A stretch of DNA of 64,000 nt from Echinometra lucunter (taxonomy: Eukaryota > Echinodermata > Echinoidea > Camarodonta > Echinometridae), in contig CM057154.1 of the NCBI GenBank assembly GCA_029962745.1, forward strand, positions 33,542,424-33,606,423, read 5' to 3'. How positions within the stretch are numbered: position 1 is the first letter of the stretch; the number at the start of each line of letters is the position of its first letter. Under the pieces are notes generated by a model, which did not search any database, was not told the DNA's origin, and worked only from the letters and a program-made list of their open reading frames with translations. Shown here piece after piece: positions 50,229-63,930 of this stretch. The position numbers and the translations under genes are program-made.

Positions 50229-53200
50229 ATAAAGTAAAATAAACTTGATAAATATTAGAAGGTTGTAACTAAAGTTAATTACAGACATAGATGGATAGGT
50301 CAATTTACAATATGGATCAATAAGTATCATCTTTTATATACAGACCAGCTCAAAACTAATCCCTCCACCTAATTGAGAAGACCTATATACATTTGCTATC
50401 TTGTTTTCTTGCAGATTACCAAAAAAACTACCCTTTGCTATGGGGGCCTTGTCATTTTGGAAAGCAGCTACACAAGACATTTTACTCAAAATAAACCCTC
50501 ACTATGGTGAGATTAACTGTAATGTTTTCCGTAATCAATCACTGACTAATATGATGTGAAATTGAGAGTTAAATGAAGTCATAGAAAGTAGCAATTCATT
50601 CCATCTTATCACCAGATAGCTGCTACCTGCTACAGGGCTTGGAATTTCTACAATCACAGCAGATATCTGCTCCACCTACGGGCAACTGGATTGTTAGGAG
50701 GGACTTTGATATGAATTGTCCACTGTGCATTTCAAGAGCCATTTCCTGGCTTCAGTTATTGTTGGCTTGTAAAGAAATTGCAATGGAAACATTTGATGGA
50801 GTTCTTTAAACTGAATGGAGAAGAGAGAAAAACAGCCAGGAACTTTGTTATGGTTCCTGCAGAGACCATATTAGAATCAACAGTTCCCTTGATATTTTTG
50901 TGATGCTGGCCCCACAAGCGGGCTGCTTAACACACAGCAGCATGGCAATAATTACAGGATGAGCCTAGGGCATAACACAATACATTCAGCTGCAAACTTC
51001 ATAGAATTATAGCAGAATAGAGAAGGAAAGAAGGGACAGGTAAGGAAGGAATGACATCTTCTTACCTTTCCCATTTTATGCTCTAAAAAAGACCTATTAC
51101 ACCATTGCTATAATAACTCTTGGTAATTTTGTTTCTGTACCTGCATGTCCATACAAATCCAAGGCACCAGTAATTTACAAACCCCCTCCGCTTCCCCCAA
51201 AGGGCACCATTAACCTCTATGTGAGGTACACTGACCAAAAGATATACCTGTGTCTCCTTCTCCCATATTATACAGATTACAGGTATTATATTCCACCTTT
51301 TCTTTCATTCTCTTTTTCCTACTTTGACTATTAATTAGCTCATTACCCCTGTCTTTTTATTCACCCCTCTCCCCCTCTCTCCTTAGTATTTTTAAAGAAC
51401 CTTTTTTTTTGGGGGGGGGGGTACATTTTGTACATTGCCCAACTAGAAAATAAAGATTTTGGGATCTGTGTTTTCAACTTTTCTCCATTTATACTATGTT
51501 TTGCAATTATGTTCTTTGTTTCACACATTCCTATGGAACATGTAACCTGGGCTTACTTTATTTCCCTTTGATTTTTTTTAATATGAATAAAGATGATATT
51601 TAAAAAAAAATAACCAAACTATTTCCTAATTTACTTCCTAATTTATTGCTTTATTTCTAGACAAGTATTATGTTCTACTAACATTGAAAGATTCTCGCTC
51701 TCTTTCTCCCTCTATTTCAACCATTCATCCATCTTTTTTTTCTATCACTCACCTTTCTTCATAATCATCTTTTCTAGATTTTTCTCTTTCCATCATCTGA
51801 CCAAGTTTGTAATCCCAGTTCATTCAAAGCTTCCATGCTTGTGGAGCCCACCCACCGATTTCTCTGATTTGCTCCATCATGTCCAATTTGCCAGAAAAAT
51901 GACTCAAAATTTCGGGGTCAACGGAGGTAATTTGGGTGCAATTTTCTCTCTGTTTATTCCACACCACTCTTCTTCATTTCCCAATATGCCTTGAATTCTT
52001 TTCTCTCTTTGCTGTTTCCTACAATTTCCCTCACTATTTGCCCTTTGTGATCTATTACTATACCTAAAAATACCCAAATGTTGAATAATACTCTTTCCAC
52101 ATCTGCAGCCAATCATTGTGGTTCAATCATGCCAATAAACAAGTTTTACAAGGCAATTACAGCTAAAATCATTCCCATACTTCACTTAATGGCAAGCCAT
52201 AAACATATTTTTGTGGATGTGATAAAAAAATTGGGTTTGTATTATGAGCTTGAACTGGCAAGACATGCCTTGCCCCTGGAAAGTAATCAAAATGAAAGTG
52301 CAGAGTTTATTCCAAAGTTTTAGCCGAGAACCAAAGCCCACCTAGCAGAGTTCACTAATGTTTCATCCATTCATCACATCAATCCTTACGATTTATGCAA
52401 AATGGCATACATTTGTACATGAATGAAATGTTTGAGAAAGTATGAGTGACAACTGCCCACATAATTGTAATGAGAACACTTTCATCCCAAGCTCAACATC
52501 TGGACCGATTCTTTGAGATACAGAAGGGCACTGATTCTGTTTCATATAACAACTTAATGTCTTCTGGCTGTTACAAATACAATATGACTTAGCAATCAAA
52601 AGGTGATCTAAACAGATATCAAAACACATCATCAAAACACCACACAACAATGACCACAATTGCTAATGCTGCAATCAGGCTATTATATTTCAGAAAGCAA
52701 TAATATGTGAAAGTGAATACATAAAGTATCTTCACAAAAATCCTTGAAAAGCCATTTTTCCATTTCCTTGCTGAAAGAAAAGCATGGATAACAATCCTCC
52801 TGTCTCCATGGCAATGCCTAGAAGATGCACTCTTGGTTTGTCCTCCTTGTGGTGTGGCTGATAGATGCCTTATCTCTGGGAGCATCCAGGTATTCTGACA
52901 AGATAATGCAGCCCTAATCTTCCTCCAAGCACTCACCAAGTCCCCCGGCCTTGCCATGGAAGCCAATGATCATAGAGATGGGATCACTCTGACTAGAGTG
53001 CTATCCCAACTTCCCTTCGTATCCTCTTCAGCAGCTTACTTTCCAGTAACGGAAACATCTTTATCTCCTGCACCAATCTTCCATTTGTGGTCTTTTTCCC
53101 CCTCCATGTTCTCGTTTCAAATGCCTTCCAGGAAGACTAACGAGATGAGGCTTTGCTGATGAGGAGGTAAACTATCATCCTACATCATCAGTCAAATCAC

Positions 53201-54990
53201 TAGCAGCTTCTCGTTACTTCATTTTTGTCATAATCACCCCAGGCATCTTACCTTTCGACAGTGCCCTATTCCTTACACAAATGAGAAATGGCAAGTGACA
53301 ATTTCTGAATACACCAATGACATTAGTGTTCTATGTGGGGTTTCATGTGTCCATTTGTCTGTTTTCATAACAGCTAAGGTGGTTTAACTTTTCATGAACT
53401 TCCTCTGAAAATCATATGCAAGAACTTCCTCTGAAAATCATATGCAAAAATTTCTTATATTTTTTTTCTTTGAGCAGTATTTTTCTTCTTTGCTCATTCC
53501 ACCTTCCTTTCAGTATTTTTCCATTTCCTACAAGGAGTCATCTATAAATTTATTTCCCTGACTTTGAACAGAGACATACTTTAGCTTTTTGACATGCACT
53601 CAGTAAAATCATGTGAATGACAGAAAACCAAAAATCAAAACAATATATAGACCAAAATAAGTATGTCTGGGTTCAGTGCTATTTTCCAGTTTTGCAGCAC
53701 CAAACACCTATTCCCTGACTTTCTTTGTACTTACCCCAAAGCAAAACCCATTTCCTTTCTGCTCCCTTCCTTTCATTCTCTCTACTTCTGTTTCAAACTC
53801 CTCTCTTCCTCTCCCCATCTATCTTCCCGTTTTATTTACTTCCCCTAATATAGGCATTCTTTAATTATTCTCATTAACTCCCTCCATCTTTTCTTCCTTT
53901 TTACTTGAGTCATTATCAATCTCTCCCCTTTAAAATCTCCCCCTCGAAAAGCAGTTAGGCTGATGTCACAAGAGCAATGCTGCTAGGCACAGCGTAGGCC
54001 TTATCATATCAGATCAATGCGTCTCCCTAGATATTAATCTAAGTGTATCTTACTATTCCTCTTATTTCATCTCCATCCCTGTTGCCATTTTGAGGATTAC
54101 AATCTCAAGCCAGTGCTGCGGAGTGACGTCTCCGTGGCTACCATGACCCCCTTGGCTACTGCATTATGCTTTATCTTGCACCCATCTTCCATAATTTTCT
54201 CAGCAAGCTTCAAGGAGTATCTCCTTCCATTTTTCATTCACTCTGCATTTGTGAGGCCGGGGCATAAACTGTCTCTTTTTATGAATTCACTATCACATCC
54301 ACCAGAGAGTGTCTGACTCCATATAATGCTCACACACACACACACAGTATCATTTATACTCAAAGTGTTGCTTTCCATTTTTCTTTCTTTGCTAGCTTAA
54401 TCTTGAGAAACTTGATTAATAAGACCCTTCAGAATTACAATACTCCATCATGATTGACGATGACAGCAATTACAAACATCTATTCTAATCCATGAAACAT
54501 CATTTGGAGAATAACTTCAACCAGCAATGAAAATGATCTTTGCTTTCTTTCATCATCTCTTATCTTAAGTACTTTTAATTTCCACTTAAATAAAGTAGGT
54601 AGAAGTTATACTGACAAATGAGTATTACGATATGACCCATCATTAGTCATATTAAGTATCCATACATGTACACCATCAACCTCATCATCTCCACTTTAAA
54701 AGGCACTTCACTATAATTGATTTTGTAATACCCATCCAAAAGAAATAAATAGAATGACAAATTGCCATATGAAAGATGATATGCAATCATTACACATTCA
54801 GACCACTTTCACATCTTCACGGAATAGATTGTGGGAAGCAAGAAAGGCAAAAACTTAATTAACATCCTTCCTGGTTCCCAACGGATGAAATATTTTTTCT
54901 TTCCTATACAATGCTAACACTGGACATCAATAAAAGTACCCCCACAGACAGGACCAAAAGGAAGAAGCTTTAAAAGAAAAGCAGACTTAC
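50229..54990. other. Intronic sequence with small repeats, no supported gene
   Basis: AT-rich intron up to the donor of the 54991 exon. It has a G tract near 51409-51421, a sequence ending AATAAAGATGATATTTAAA near 51605 that looks like a retroposed 3' end, a 26-bp tandem duplication of GAACTTCCTCTGAAAATC plus ATATGCAA at 53396-53447, and a (CA)n run near 54331-54346. Confidence 0.45.
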
Positions 54991-55042
54991 TTCTGTTTAT
55001 TGCATTAGCCGTAGTAAACAGATCTGATCCAGTTTCAGAAGC
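54991..55042 (-). CDS. AUTS2: AUTS2-family protein, short internal exon (52 nt), partial CDS
   Basis: This is an internal exon of the AUTS2-like gene. The acceptor is a long pyrimidine tract ending in GATACAG, and the donor is CAGAA followed by GTAAGT. Read in phase 0 it encodes residues 1-17 of the visible protein, ASETGSDLFTTANAINR, plus one base that completes an Arg codon in the next exon. Vertebrate AUTS2 (from memory) has a similar stretch, ASDASSEKLF followed by a Lys-Asp-Pro, and here the next exon also supplies Arg-Asp-Pro, which supports direct joining. The exon is short and was not visible as a long open frame. It was found from its splice sites and from phase agreement with the exon at 33670. 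No further upstream exon could be recognised between 55043 and 64000. Confidence is moderate to good because the exon is small. Confidence 0.72.
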
Positions 55043-56367
55043 CTGTATCAAAAAGAAAAACAAGAAAAATAAAAATATGATTAATCATCAAAAAGGACAT
55101 GAAGTGATTGCAAAATGTTACAACAGGTTGTATATTTGAAGCATATTCCATATCATCAATTACAAAGGAATGTTTCAAAAACTTTAACATTCACATATTT
55201 TATACTTTTACATACATACACACACACACACCCTCACACACGCCCACATGCCACACAAATGCACTTAAGCACTTCCACTAGAACACCGTTCTCAACCCAG
55301 GAGAAGCAGGAGTAAGAATGCAAAGGGGAGATAACCTTGAACTTCAAAAAAAAATCAACACATTCGCTCTTGGTGGCTTAAAGATGTTTGTTTGTTGTGT
55401 ATTCAACATTGATTAAATTAGTGAATTCAATATGGTTTTCATGAAAATAAAAGGTAAAAAGGATATGCCATCAACAGTTACACACACTACGAACTAATAC
55501 GTAATTTCACGCTCATTAAGAAGAAAGTAGCAACCCCATATAACTGACAGTTCATCAAGATTTTTGAAAATAAAAATCGTACCTACAGCTTACAAAGTGT
55601 AAGTTCCTAGTTCCAACCGAATGAAGAAATAAATGAACTGCTTTCTTGTACCAGGCTTTTCTAACCTTGAAAATCTTGAACGACCCCCCCCCCCCCCCTC
55701 CCCTATGAGCTAACTACAATGGATGGGTGAAGAGGCAAGTATGTGATGACAGGAAATAAAACAAGGTCTACTTCTTTATTTTTTCTCATCTCTGAAGGAA
55801 AGTGTACAGGATTCATGTAAGAGGATAGGTAAAAGTACACAGAACCTTGCTTCAATGATGTACCATCGGGTCATCCAGTCTGCCAATAACTATCTTTCAA
55901 GAGGGGGAAGAACCAGGTTTTTATTTGCCAGTTATGACAGATCATCTATCATGGATGATCAAGTTTCAGCCATCTCAGAGATGCAAAGTTGGCAAGGACT
56001 TACAATTTTTCATCATTTTCAGTTTGCTTATAGCTGCAGGGTGGAGTTGATCTTCAGTAATAACTGAAGATGTTAATCTCATTAAGGAACCTTAGGGAAA
56101 CGTTGCAGCATGAAAAGATGTGTATACCACAAACTGCATGCTGTTGTCTATAGCGTTTGTATTCTATATATAGAATATATAGCCTTTTTTGTGCCACCCT
56201 GTTATGATAGGCTATGTAAGCCAAGATGACCAATTTGAAGATTCCTAGATGTTTGATAACAATCCTGGATATAGAGTAAAATGTTCATAGGCTTTTAGTT
56301 GGCAGACATGTCAGCAGAGACAATATGTTTGTTAATTGGGGTATCTTTACAAGACTGGGACATGCAC
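55043..56367. other. Intron upstream of the 54991 exon
   Basis: It begins with the acceptor pyrimidine tract (TTTCTTGTTTTTCTTTTTG on the minus strand). It includes a (CA)n run near 55216-55240 and a C tract near 55685-55698. No further exon was recognised. Confidence 0.5.
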
Positions 56368-56583
56368 CAGTGTAGCCAGGGGGGAGGTTGTCCCCCCCCC
56401 CCCCCCACCCCCCGCTCCAAAATGAAAACAAAAAAAAAAAAAAGAGGAAAATGTAAAAGAGGGGTAACTCCCCCCTCCCTGCACACTCCCTTTGAGAGCA
56501 TGCTTCACAAGCTCGGTATGTAAATCACAGGCTTCGGATGCTTATTACTGGCCCCCTTAAATGAAATCCTGGCTATGCCAGTG
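56368..56583. mobile_element. hAT-like MITE with internal poly-C and poly-A tracts
   Basis: CAGTGTAGCCAGG at left and CCTGGCTATGCCAGTG at right are inverted relatives of the CAGTGGCGTAGCCAGG-type terminus common in hAT elements. The 216-bp interior has C17-like and A13-like tracts. An exact 8-bp target duplication could not be confirmed. Confidence 0.5.
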
Positions 56584-58397
56584 CAGACATGTAAACAGAA
56601 ATTGCATAATTTCATGGAAAGGACACGCAAATTAAACAGTAGAAAAGGTCACTAATAAGACCAGGAATAAACAAATGTTATTGTAATTCCACAGTATGGC
56701 TTCTTGGCAGCAGTAGGCAGTAGACAGAGGGCAAGAAAGTCAGAGACATGTCATTTGTTCACTTTGCTGAAATTGGATCACGATTATGGGCATTAACCAC
56801 TATTGACAATTGGAATCTCTGTTCTTCCGCCAACTTCTTGGGGAATTACGCGCGCTGCTGTAGGTGATTTCGCGCACAGTTGTCGTCTGTCCCCCTTTGC
56901 GAAAGAAACAAGCCTGCTTATGTCAATGGCAAGACAAATAAACTTGCTGAGCTGTAGGCTCTACAACCCTACAATATTCTCCATCATCAGACAACTTGGA
57001 CACCAAGATGCACAAAGAACACTATCAAGTATTCTTTCAGCTAATCACATTCTCTATCAATAAGGAGACTGTTAGTGTTCAGTCAATCAATTGAAACGAT
57101 GGATAAGAGGACAAGTTTGACAGGAGATACAGGCTCACATGTTGGTAGACTGGTTCAGAAAGGGTTTGGGTTGGTGAAACTAGTCGCTGATACGTCTGGA
57201 GCAAGGGATTGTATCACAGTAATTCAGTTTGTCAGATAGCCAAGTCTGGGCGAATTGGGATTTATTACGAATCAAATTGAATTAAAGACCCTTCTAAATC
57301 AAACCTGCAGATAGGGTGACTGTGAGATATTTATTACCAATAGAATCCTACTATCCCTGCTGCAGAGAATGTGTCTCTGCTCATTATGTATTAATGAATG
57401 AACTGGAGGAAAAACAGGGGTACACCAAATCTCATTTATTAACAAGGGGGTAAACTGACTTGACACAGAGAGGGGGTTATAACATAAAAGTGCAATCAAG
57501 AGGGTTCTTCAAAGATGAAATTATACATGGAAAATCATTTATACCTTTTCTAGGCAGAGTGTTACTGGATTACAGAAAGATCAGATCATATCATAATGAT
57601 TACAAGACACAGAAGATCCATGTTCAAACACAAAAATTTGTTGTATAGCTATACCAAAACGGTACAGCTATATGATGGATTTGTGTGAACGCTAACAAAA
57701 AGACGTATAAAGAAACATGGTGTAAAGAATCTAGGGTCTAAGCATCGTTTCAAACTAGAACTCAATAAAGAATCACGGCCCGTGTGTGTCTGAACATATG
57801 GCAACCATAGAACGACATAACGGTAGAAAGAGACATGATCTTACCATGACAACATGCGCAGAAGAAAAATGAGCATCCATACAATGTTCCTTCGGGGAGG
57901 TTGGGATGTGTGTCTGAACAGTATGTAGGCTATACGATGAAAATTTCATACGCATGGTTCTCGCCAGTACATAACACCCATGGTTCCAATACCATGCGTA
58001 AAGGGTTTCAGACAAGGAAGAACCATGTGTGAAATTGGTGCACCATGCGTGGCAAGAAGGGTAAGAAAATATTGGAGTATATTCCTAACAATAATGATAA
58101 ATGTCACAGATTGTTTTGCTTTTTGGCAATGTATTTTTACTTTTATGCCATTAGTAGACAACTCCTGATTACCAAGTAGTATTTTTCATCCTTTTACTAT
58201 AGCATATACTGCCGCCACACCTAACTTTAGGTGTTATTCCGTAAAAAATTCCGAAACTTCCACGCTTTGCGCAGAGTGGGAACCATGTGTGAATTTTTTT
58301 CTAGTGAGAACCCTGTTCATACGTTTCTCTATCGAGTTTCGGTATAAACATTTTGTGTCTGAACAGGGGGTATGAATACCAATAGAAGCTACTTTAA
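56584..58397. other. Intron or upstream sequence with a GC-richer patch
   Basis: 56780-57250 includes CpG-containing sequence (GAATTACGCGCGCTGCTG, ATTTCGCGCACAG). 57770-58370 has several short internal echoes such as ACCATGTGTGAA twice and GTGTCTGAACA three times, which suggests an old repeat. No gene is seen. Confidence 0.4.
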
Positions 58398-58500
58398 TAC
58401 GTTAAACATTAAGCCCAGATAACTTGGGCTAGGGTCGATGGAAAAGGCGTGTTATATTGAAATCAAATCATGCTCAACAGGCTAAATTCTAAATGAGTGC
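58398..58500 (+). repeat. Dispersed hairpin repeat, copy 2
   Basis: CGTTAAACATT precedes a hairpin with stem AGCCCA (58412-58417), loop GATAACT and stem TGGGCT (58425-58430). Then come GGAAAAGGCGTGTTATATTG and CATGCTCAACAGGCT. It is related to copies at 24605 and 63931. Compared with copy 1, three stem pairs are changed on both sides and remain paired. Confidence 0.65.
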
Positions 58501-60495
58501 AGTGATACGCAAGTACTCATTTAATGGAGCATTATTACCCCAAGAAATATCAGTTATAAGGTTCTGGTTTACTAATATGCTGTATGTATCATTGTATAAA
58601 AATGAAAGCAAAAGTGAGCCACTTGTAATCATGCCTGGCATCCTTCAGAAATAGTCTTTCTCATGTTTAACTCATATTTGCATATCAAAGGACAAGTTTG
58701 TTTCACTTGCATACTAACTTTCAAGTCTAAAGGCCCATTCAAATATAAGGGGGTTTTTCCAAGGATTTTTTAAAAGCACATTTTATAACATGCAAGTGAA
58801 TGATTGCGAGACGCTTTACACACAATCCTTTGTTGCATCATTGCCATTCAGTTTGTACACAAAAATATGCTTTAACCCCCCCCCCCTGCAGTTTCCCCCT
58901 TCATATCTGAAGAAGCCTTAATTTGTGGTATATATCTACAAAAACAGTTGGCTGATCTTTCAGTAAAATGATCATAATGCACAAATTAGAGTACAAAATA
59001 TATGAATACCCTATTAATTCCATGATGAATTAAGGGTTCATAATTCTTGCTCTGTTTCCTTCCATATCAAGGTTATCCATTGCTGATTAAAGGTGAATGC
59101 ACTATAGCATCGATTGGTGATAATGAACTAATGTGTCAACATAAATCTGATATAATCTGCTTGGATGTCAAAAGCAATGTGCTCTAATTGTTCAGCCAAG
59201 GTTTTAATTGGAAATACATACTCTTGTCATGAATGTGTTATCACTTGATAGGTTTCTACAATGGATGGAATGGCAGGAGTACCTGTACTATTGTTCGGAG
59301 AATGACAGAAAAGAGAGATAGAGCTCATATCAGGTCACCGTACACCTTCAACAAGCAAAGACAGACTGGCAGGTAAAGAAGAAAAGACAACGGAAATGGA
59401 GTTGGCGTGCTTGTCTCCACACCTGAAGCGGGCTTTTCTGCCTGGCACGGCCGAAGCTCCCAAACAAATATACTCTCCCCACTTGGGTTGTTTGCACATC
59501 GCACTCGCCAGGCAAAACAAATCTTCACTCACTTGACAGACTTGAGGCCCAGAACAATCCTCATCTTTTTGATTCCATGCGGAGGGTAAGAGAGATAGAG
59601 ACGGAGAGGCATAAAATGATTGCAACTGATACCATTCCTTGAATATCCCTGTCTAAATTTTCATTTCTTCCTCTCTTTGCTTTGCTTTCTTCTATCTCTG
59701 TTTGCCCAGCCCAGCGCAACGCCCCGAACGCTGGATGGTCACGTCAGAAGTTAAGGTTTTATATTTATAGAGCGCCATATTACCCCTGCATGCGGTAATA
59801 TAATCCAATTCAATAAAATTGGAAACATATTGGCAGTGCAGAGATATGAGATTGCAGGTATCCCACTTAATGGCAGGTCCGCATTACTGGAGGGGATAAC
59901 ATCACGGCCGACTTGATTTGAAATATGTAAGGGCAAACACGAAAGCGGGTCTTGCGCAAATCTTATCCAGACGAATATTAACTCCTCGACTGGCCAGTAA
60001 GTCAAGATTCTTTTAGTCTCCATCCCCCCTGATCAGATCTCCGCATTTCTGATTTAATACCGCCAAAAAAAAACTTATTGTCACATCAAATAGAGCCCCT
60101 ACTCTAGAATAAATACCACAAATTCAATCAGAGTTGTCAGGAGCCATTTACTTCAATTCCAATCGCTGCCAAATTCCGACACCAATTTTGAGACAGGAGT
60201 CGTCAATGCTATTGTAACGGGTAATATCCCTCCCTCTATTGGAAGGTGAAAAATAATACTCTCGGCGTTAGGGATTTTCTCTTGTTCTCTCTCTGTCGAC
60301 AATTTGCTGGATTTCCATCGGGCAAAATGTGTTTATTTGGGCGATATTGGTGAAGATTGGATTCTGAAGTTCATAGCTCTCTTCAAAGATTTCAACCGAA
60401 ATTGAAGTTTATTGTCTGTGAGGAATGTTGAGGATATTACATTGCATGATGGTGAGAAAGAGATATCAGTTTAACTCCTGCCTTGATAGAAAATT
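58501..60495. other. Intron or upstream sequence with GC-richer islands
   Basis: 59400-60420 is GC- and CpG-richer and of high complexity. It includes GGTCACGTCAGAAG near 59738 (CRE-like) and a LINE-end-like TTTATAGAGCGCCATATTA near 59763. Frames here, including 59335-59625 on the minus strand, lack splice context or family resemblance. These are candidate regulatory islands. Confidence 0.35.
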
Positions 60496-60552
60496 GATGG
60501 ACTGAGAGAGGTACAGAGAGAGAGAGAGGATGAGAGAGAGAGAGAGAGAAAC
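60496..60552. repeat. GA-rich simple repeat
   Basis: (GA)n interrupted once, followed by a second run to 60549. Confidence 0.9.
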
Positions 60553-61732
60553 TATTTACAGACTAACTTGCTATATGGATGGATGTGAAATTGAACATTC
60601 TTTGCAACAATTGTGAAAGCAACTCCAGTGCATTTGTGAGAGGGAGGTTTGGCTCAGAGGAGAGGGTACATGCTAAGATCATTTTCAGAAGGAAAAAAAT
60701 GGTAGAATTCCTTCTGTATTGATGCATTACAGGTAAGAAAAAAGTAAAAAAGGAAAGTGAAACAATATACATTCAAGCACCAGAAGTTCAAATTGAAGGA
60801 CTCAAAGTAGGAAAGGAAGAAGGAATTCAGGTTTTCAAGTGGTTTGAAGGAAGTACTTGATATAATTAGAAACAGCAGTAATTATTTGGGAATAAAGGTT
60901 TATTTTATGATAGTTAGGAACTAATATAAACAAAATAAGTTGATACCTAAGTTCCACAGATGTGATCACAACCAAATACAACCACACTTTAAAAAAACAA
61001 GTAATGGAGAATACATAATAAATTTTTTTTTTCTATCATAAAGGGGTTTTTCCAAAGGGGTTTTCCCTACGATATACACTTCCATAGAGATAACTCGATC
61101 AAATACTGCAATTGTATCATACTCATAACTCAACCCACTAGAAAAGCATCCAGGATTGTAACAGGATATAAAATGTAATGATATCACTGAATGCAGTGAC
61201 AGATTTAACAGGTATTTGCCGCCAAGTACGTTAACGAGAGAGATGAGATGAGCGATGATAGTTAGGCAGATGAGATGCAGGTCTGGATATATATGGCAGA
61301 CTGTTTATCCCTGGTTCAAGATGTAGCATTCAAGTAATTAAGATATGGGTCAGCAGGGTCGATGCAATGAGAGAGAGAGAGATATACAGAGCCGAGGAAA
61401 GATCTCTCGCATGCCTGATGATGATGATGATTCTGGGGGATCTTGCACATAGGCTAAGGCTGATGAATGTTGGTCATAAATCAAAAATGCATTAGGACAT
61501 CTAATCAAAACACAAATGATTGTACCGGGATGCAAGTCGGTGTAAATTAGATTTTAAAGCACTGTGTCAACATCGCAACCCCAGCGGAGGCACTCTTCAT
61601 TCCATTTGAGGATTTGGGGTTGGTAGAGGGAGGGAAGGGGGTGATGGAGATGAAGTTTCTTTATTGACACAAGAATAAATGTGTGAGAGCAGAAAAGGAT
61701 GATGTGAACACACCTTTGATGTGGTATGGAGT
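60553..61732. other. Intron or upstream sequence, nothing recognised
   Basis: AT-rich sequence with short GA and GAT runs near 61370 and 61417. A minus-strand frame encoding DPPESSSSSG near 61400-61440 was considered as an exon, but no donor follows it. Confidence 0.45.
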
Positions 61733-61932
61733 AATGATGATGTTGATGATGTTGATAATTATGATGACGATGATGGATGGAATGAAGATGATGATTATAT
61801 AATGATGGTGATGGTAGAGATGCCAATGATAATGATGATGGTGATGATGGTGATGATGGTGATGATGATGGTGATGATGATGGCAATGATGACAGTGATG
61901 TACTTATGGTCATGATGATCATCATCACCATC
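61733..61932. repeat. GAT trinucleotide array
   Basis: Imperfect (GAT)n with GGT and AAT variants over about 200 bp. Met/Asp-rich and Ile/Thr-rich peptides read from it are artefacts. Confidence 0.95.
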
Positions 61933-63930
61933 ATGCACACGATAGTTATGATAATGATGGTTTAAAGCAAGGGAAGAATGAGTCGATGGTCTATAAAGCA
62001 TGGAAAAGGAGTACATCCTAACACCCCACACAAAGCTGGCGTGAGACTGATTAGCCCACCCGACATCTGGCTGCCGATTTTGACGCCCTACTGCACCATC
62101 TCCCACAGACTGTGAGTGAATTCAACAATGAGGGGGCCCTCATCACGCCCGAGAGGTTCCTCACATCCCATTTCTGGATTGATCACCGGATGCCACATTG
62201 CATTCTCCCTCCTGACACTAATAATCCACAGCTACGGAACATTTGCCCCACAATGGATGATGGGTCTGAAATATGTGGCAGACGCAGAGATGAGGATACT
62301 TTGCAGAACTGAATCACGGAGTGCGTCTCTTGCGTCCATTCTGAGGCTCTTGTCTGTTGCAATGATTAATGAGCCATCGCACAAGAGTACTACTTAACTT
62401 CTCAATAATCAAGCGTAACTAACACTTGTAGGTGCATGCCAGTCTCTCTCGGGAGAGTGCATTATGTATCCGTTTTTCTTTTAAAGGTGTGGGGGGGGGG
62501 TCACCATCACTCTTTCTATTTGCACACCTCTCCTCTGGCTACTTATGGGGCCTCCCAATTGCGCTCTCCATCATGGCACTTTTATCCTTGAAACACTCAA
62601 AGTATAATTAGCATTAGCAATCAGGTAGGGTACTAGACACTGCAATGGGCAGCATATGGTGCAATTAATGGCTCATATTTGGGTTGATATTCTCCTCAAA
62701 ATGGCATGGTCAAATACAAGACTAACTGACTGGTGCTAGAACAAAGAGATGAAAGAACTACGATTGACTATTTCTTAAATGACTAAATGACTATAAAAAA
62801 AAAAAAAAAGAAAGAAAGAAAAGGGTATATACTTGTGGAAGGTGGATATGCTGAAACAACAACCCTATAGTATTAAACTAATTCTGGTGGCTTATTCTAC
62901 GGATGTGAAGCATAATAGAATAAAAACATCCTGATTTTGAATTCAATACATCAAATTGAAAAGGCTCACGGTATAATCTCCGAGCATTCTTCTTTTAAAT
63001 CAAGACCAATATTCTCAAAACAAAATGCAATCCAAAGGAATAAACTTAGAGCCAATCAAACCTCTCTAGTATGCACATATTCCTACCACTTTAGCCCTCT
63101 TGCATAGACCTAAATGTCAAGTATCGTAGCAAATGCAGCACGGGGATAAAATTAAGCTACCTGCTTTAAAACCACACTTATTCCTCCGGATTAAATACAA
63201 AGACTGACAAAAAGTTAGAATGCACTTAGAGATAAATGGATTGATCAGTTCTTATTTTTGTCTCCTCATGAATCTGTACCGCCATCTCATCAAAATACAC
63301 ATACATCTTCAATTTAGACAGGGATTTATATCTTGGAAGAAGTCGCGGCATCATGGGGGGGGGGGGGGTCGAAGTTCACAGCAATGTGTGTAGTTTGTAA
63401 AGACCAAGCCCGCCGCATACTGTACAATCCTACTGCGACCTGGTTTTGCGAACAAATGGCATTTAACATTAAATATGACAGTTTAAACAAGTAAAATTAT
63501 CTTATTTGAAGTTTGGAATAATGATAAGAATACTAAAAATCAAATTTTGGTTAACTGCAAGCCTTGTGGTCGGAGTAAAGGCCACGTCGGCTTCAAATCG
63601 TAGCTGATCGCAAGATTGCTTTGACGTCACTACGATTTGGAGTTTGCTTTTATTCCTACAGGGAGGCTCGCAATAGCCTGGAATTTCGATTTAATCATTC
63701 ATACATCTATTCGAAACTTTGATCATTAAAATTTCACGTTTGAATGTTCATATCAAATGCTATAACACATTTTTCCAGAATCGGATCACAGACGGATTGT
63801 ATAGTGTGTGGTGGGCTTTAGAAGACAAAGATACATTGCTTAGTCTGATTTAAACTTGGATATCATATTCATCTAGCTCCCGAGATCTTTAATCTAAACC
63901 TTATCGTGGTTGAGTGGTTGATTCTTTTCA
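61933..63930. other. Intron or upstream sequence with a GC-richer patch
   Basis: 62020-62420 is GC-richer and of high complexity (candidate regulatory). 62795-62822 is an A tract with AAAG repeats and 63355-63369 a G tract. At 63591-63643, CAAATCGTAG and CTACGATTTG form a 10-bp inverted repeat around a 33-bp centre containing TGACGTCA, a perfect CRE. No gene is supported. Confidence 0.4.

Noticed and set aside
61350..61535. Minus-strand DPPESSSSSG segment as an upstream AUTS2 exon
   Set aside because: No donor follows the Ser run and the Ser codons are a short GAT repeat.
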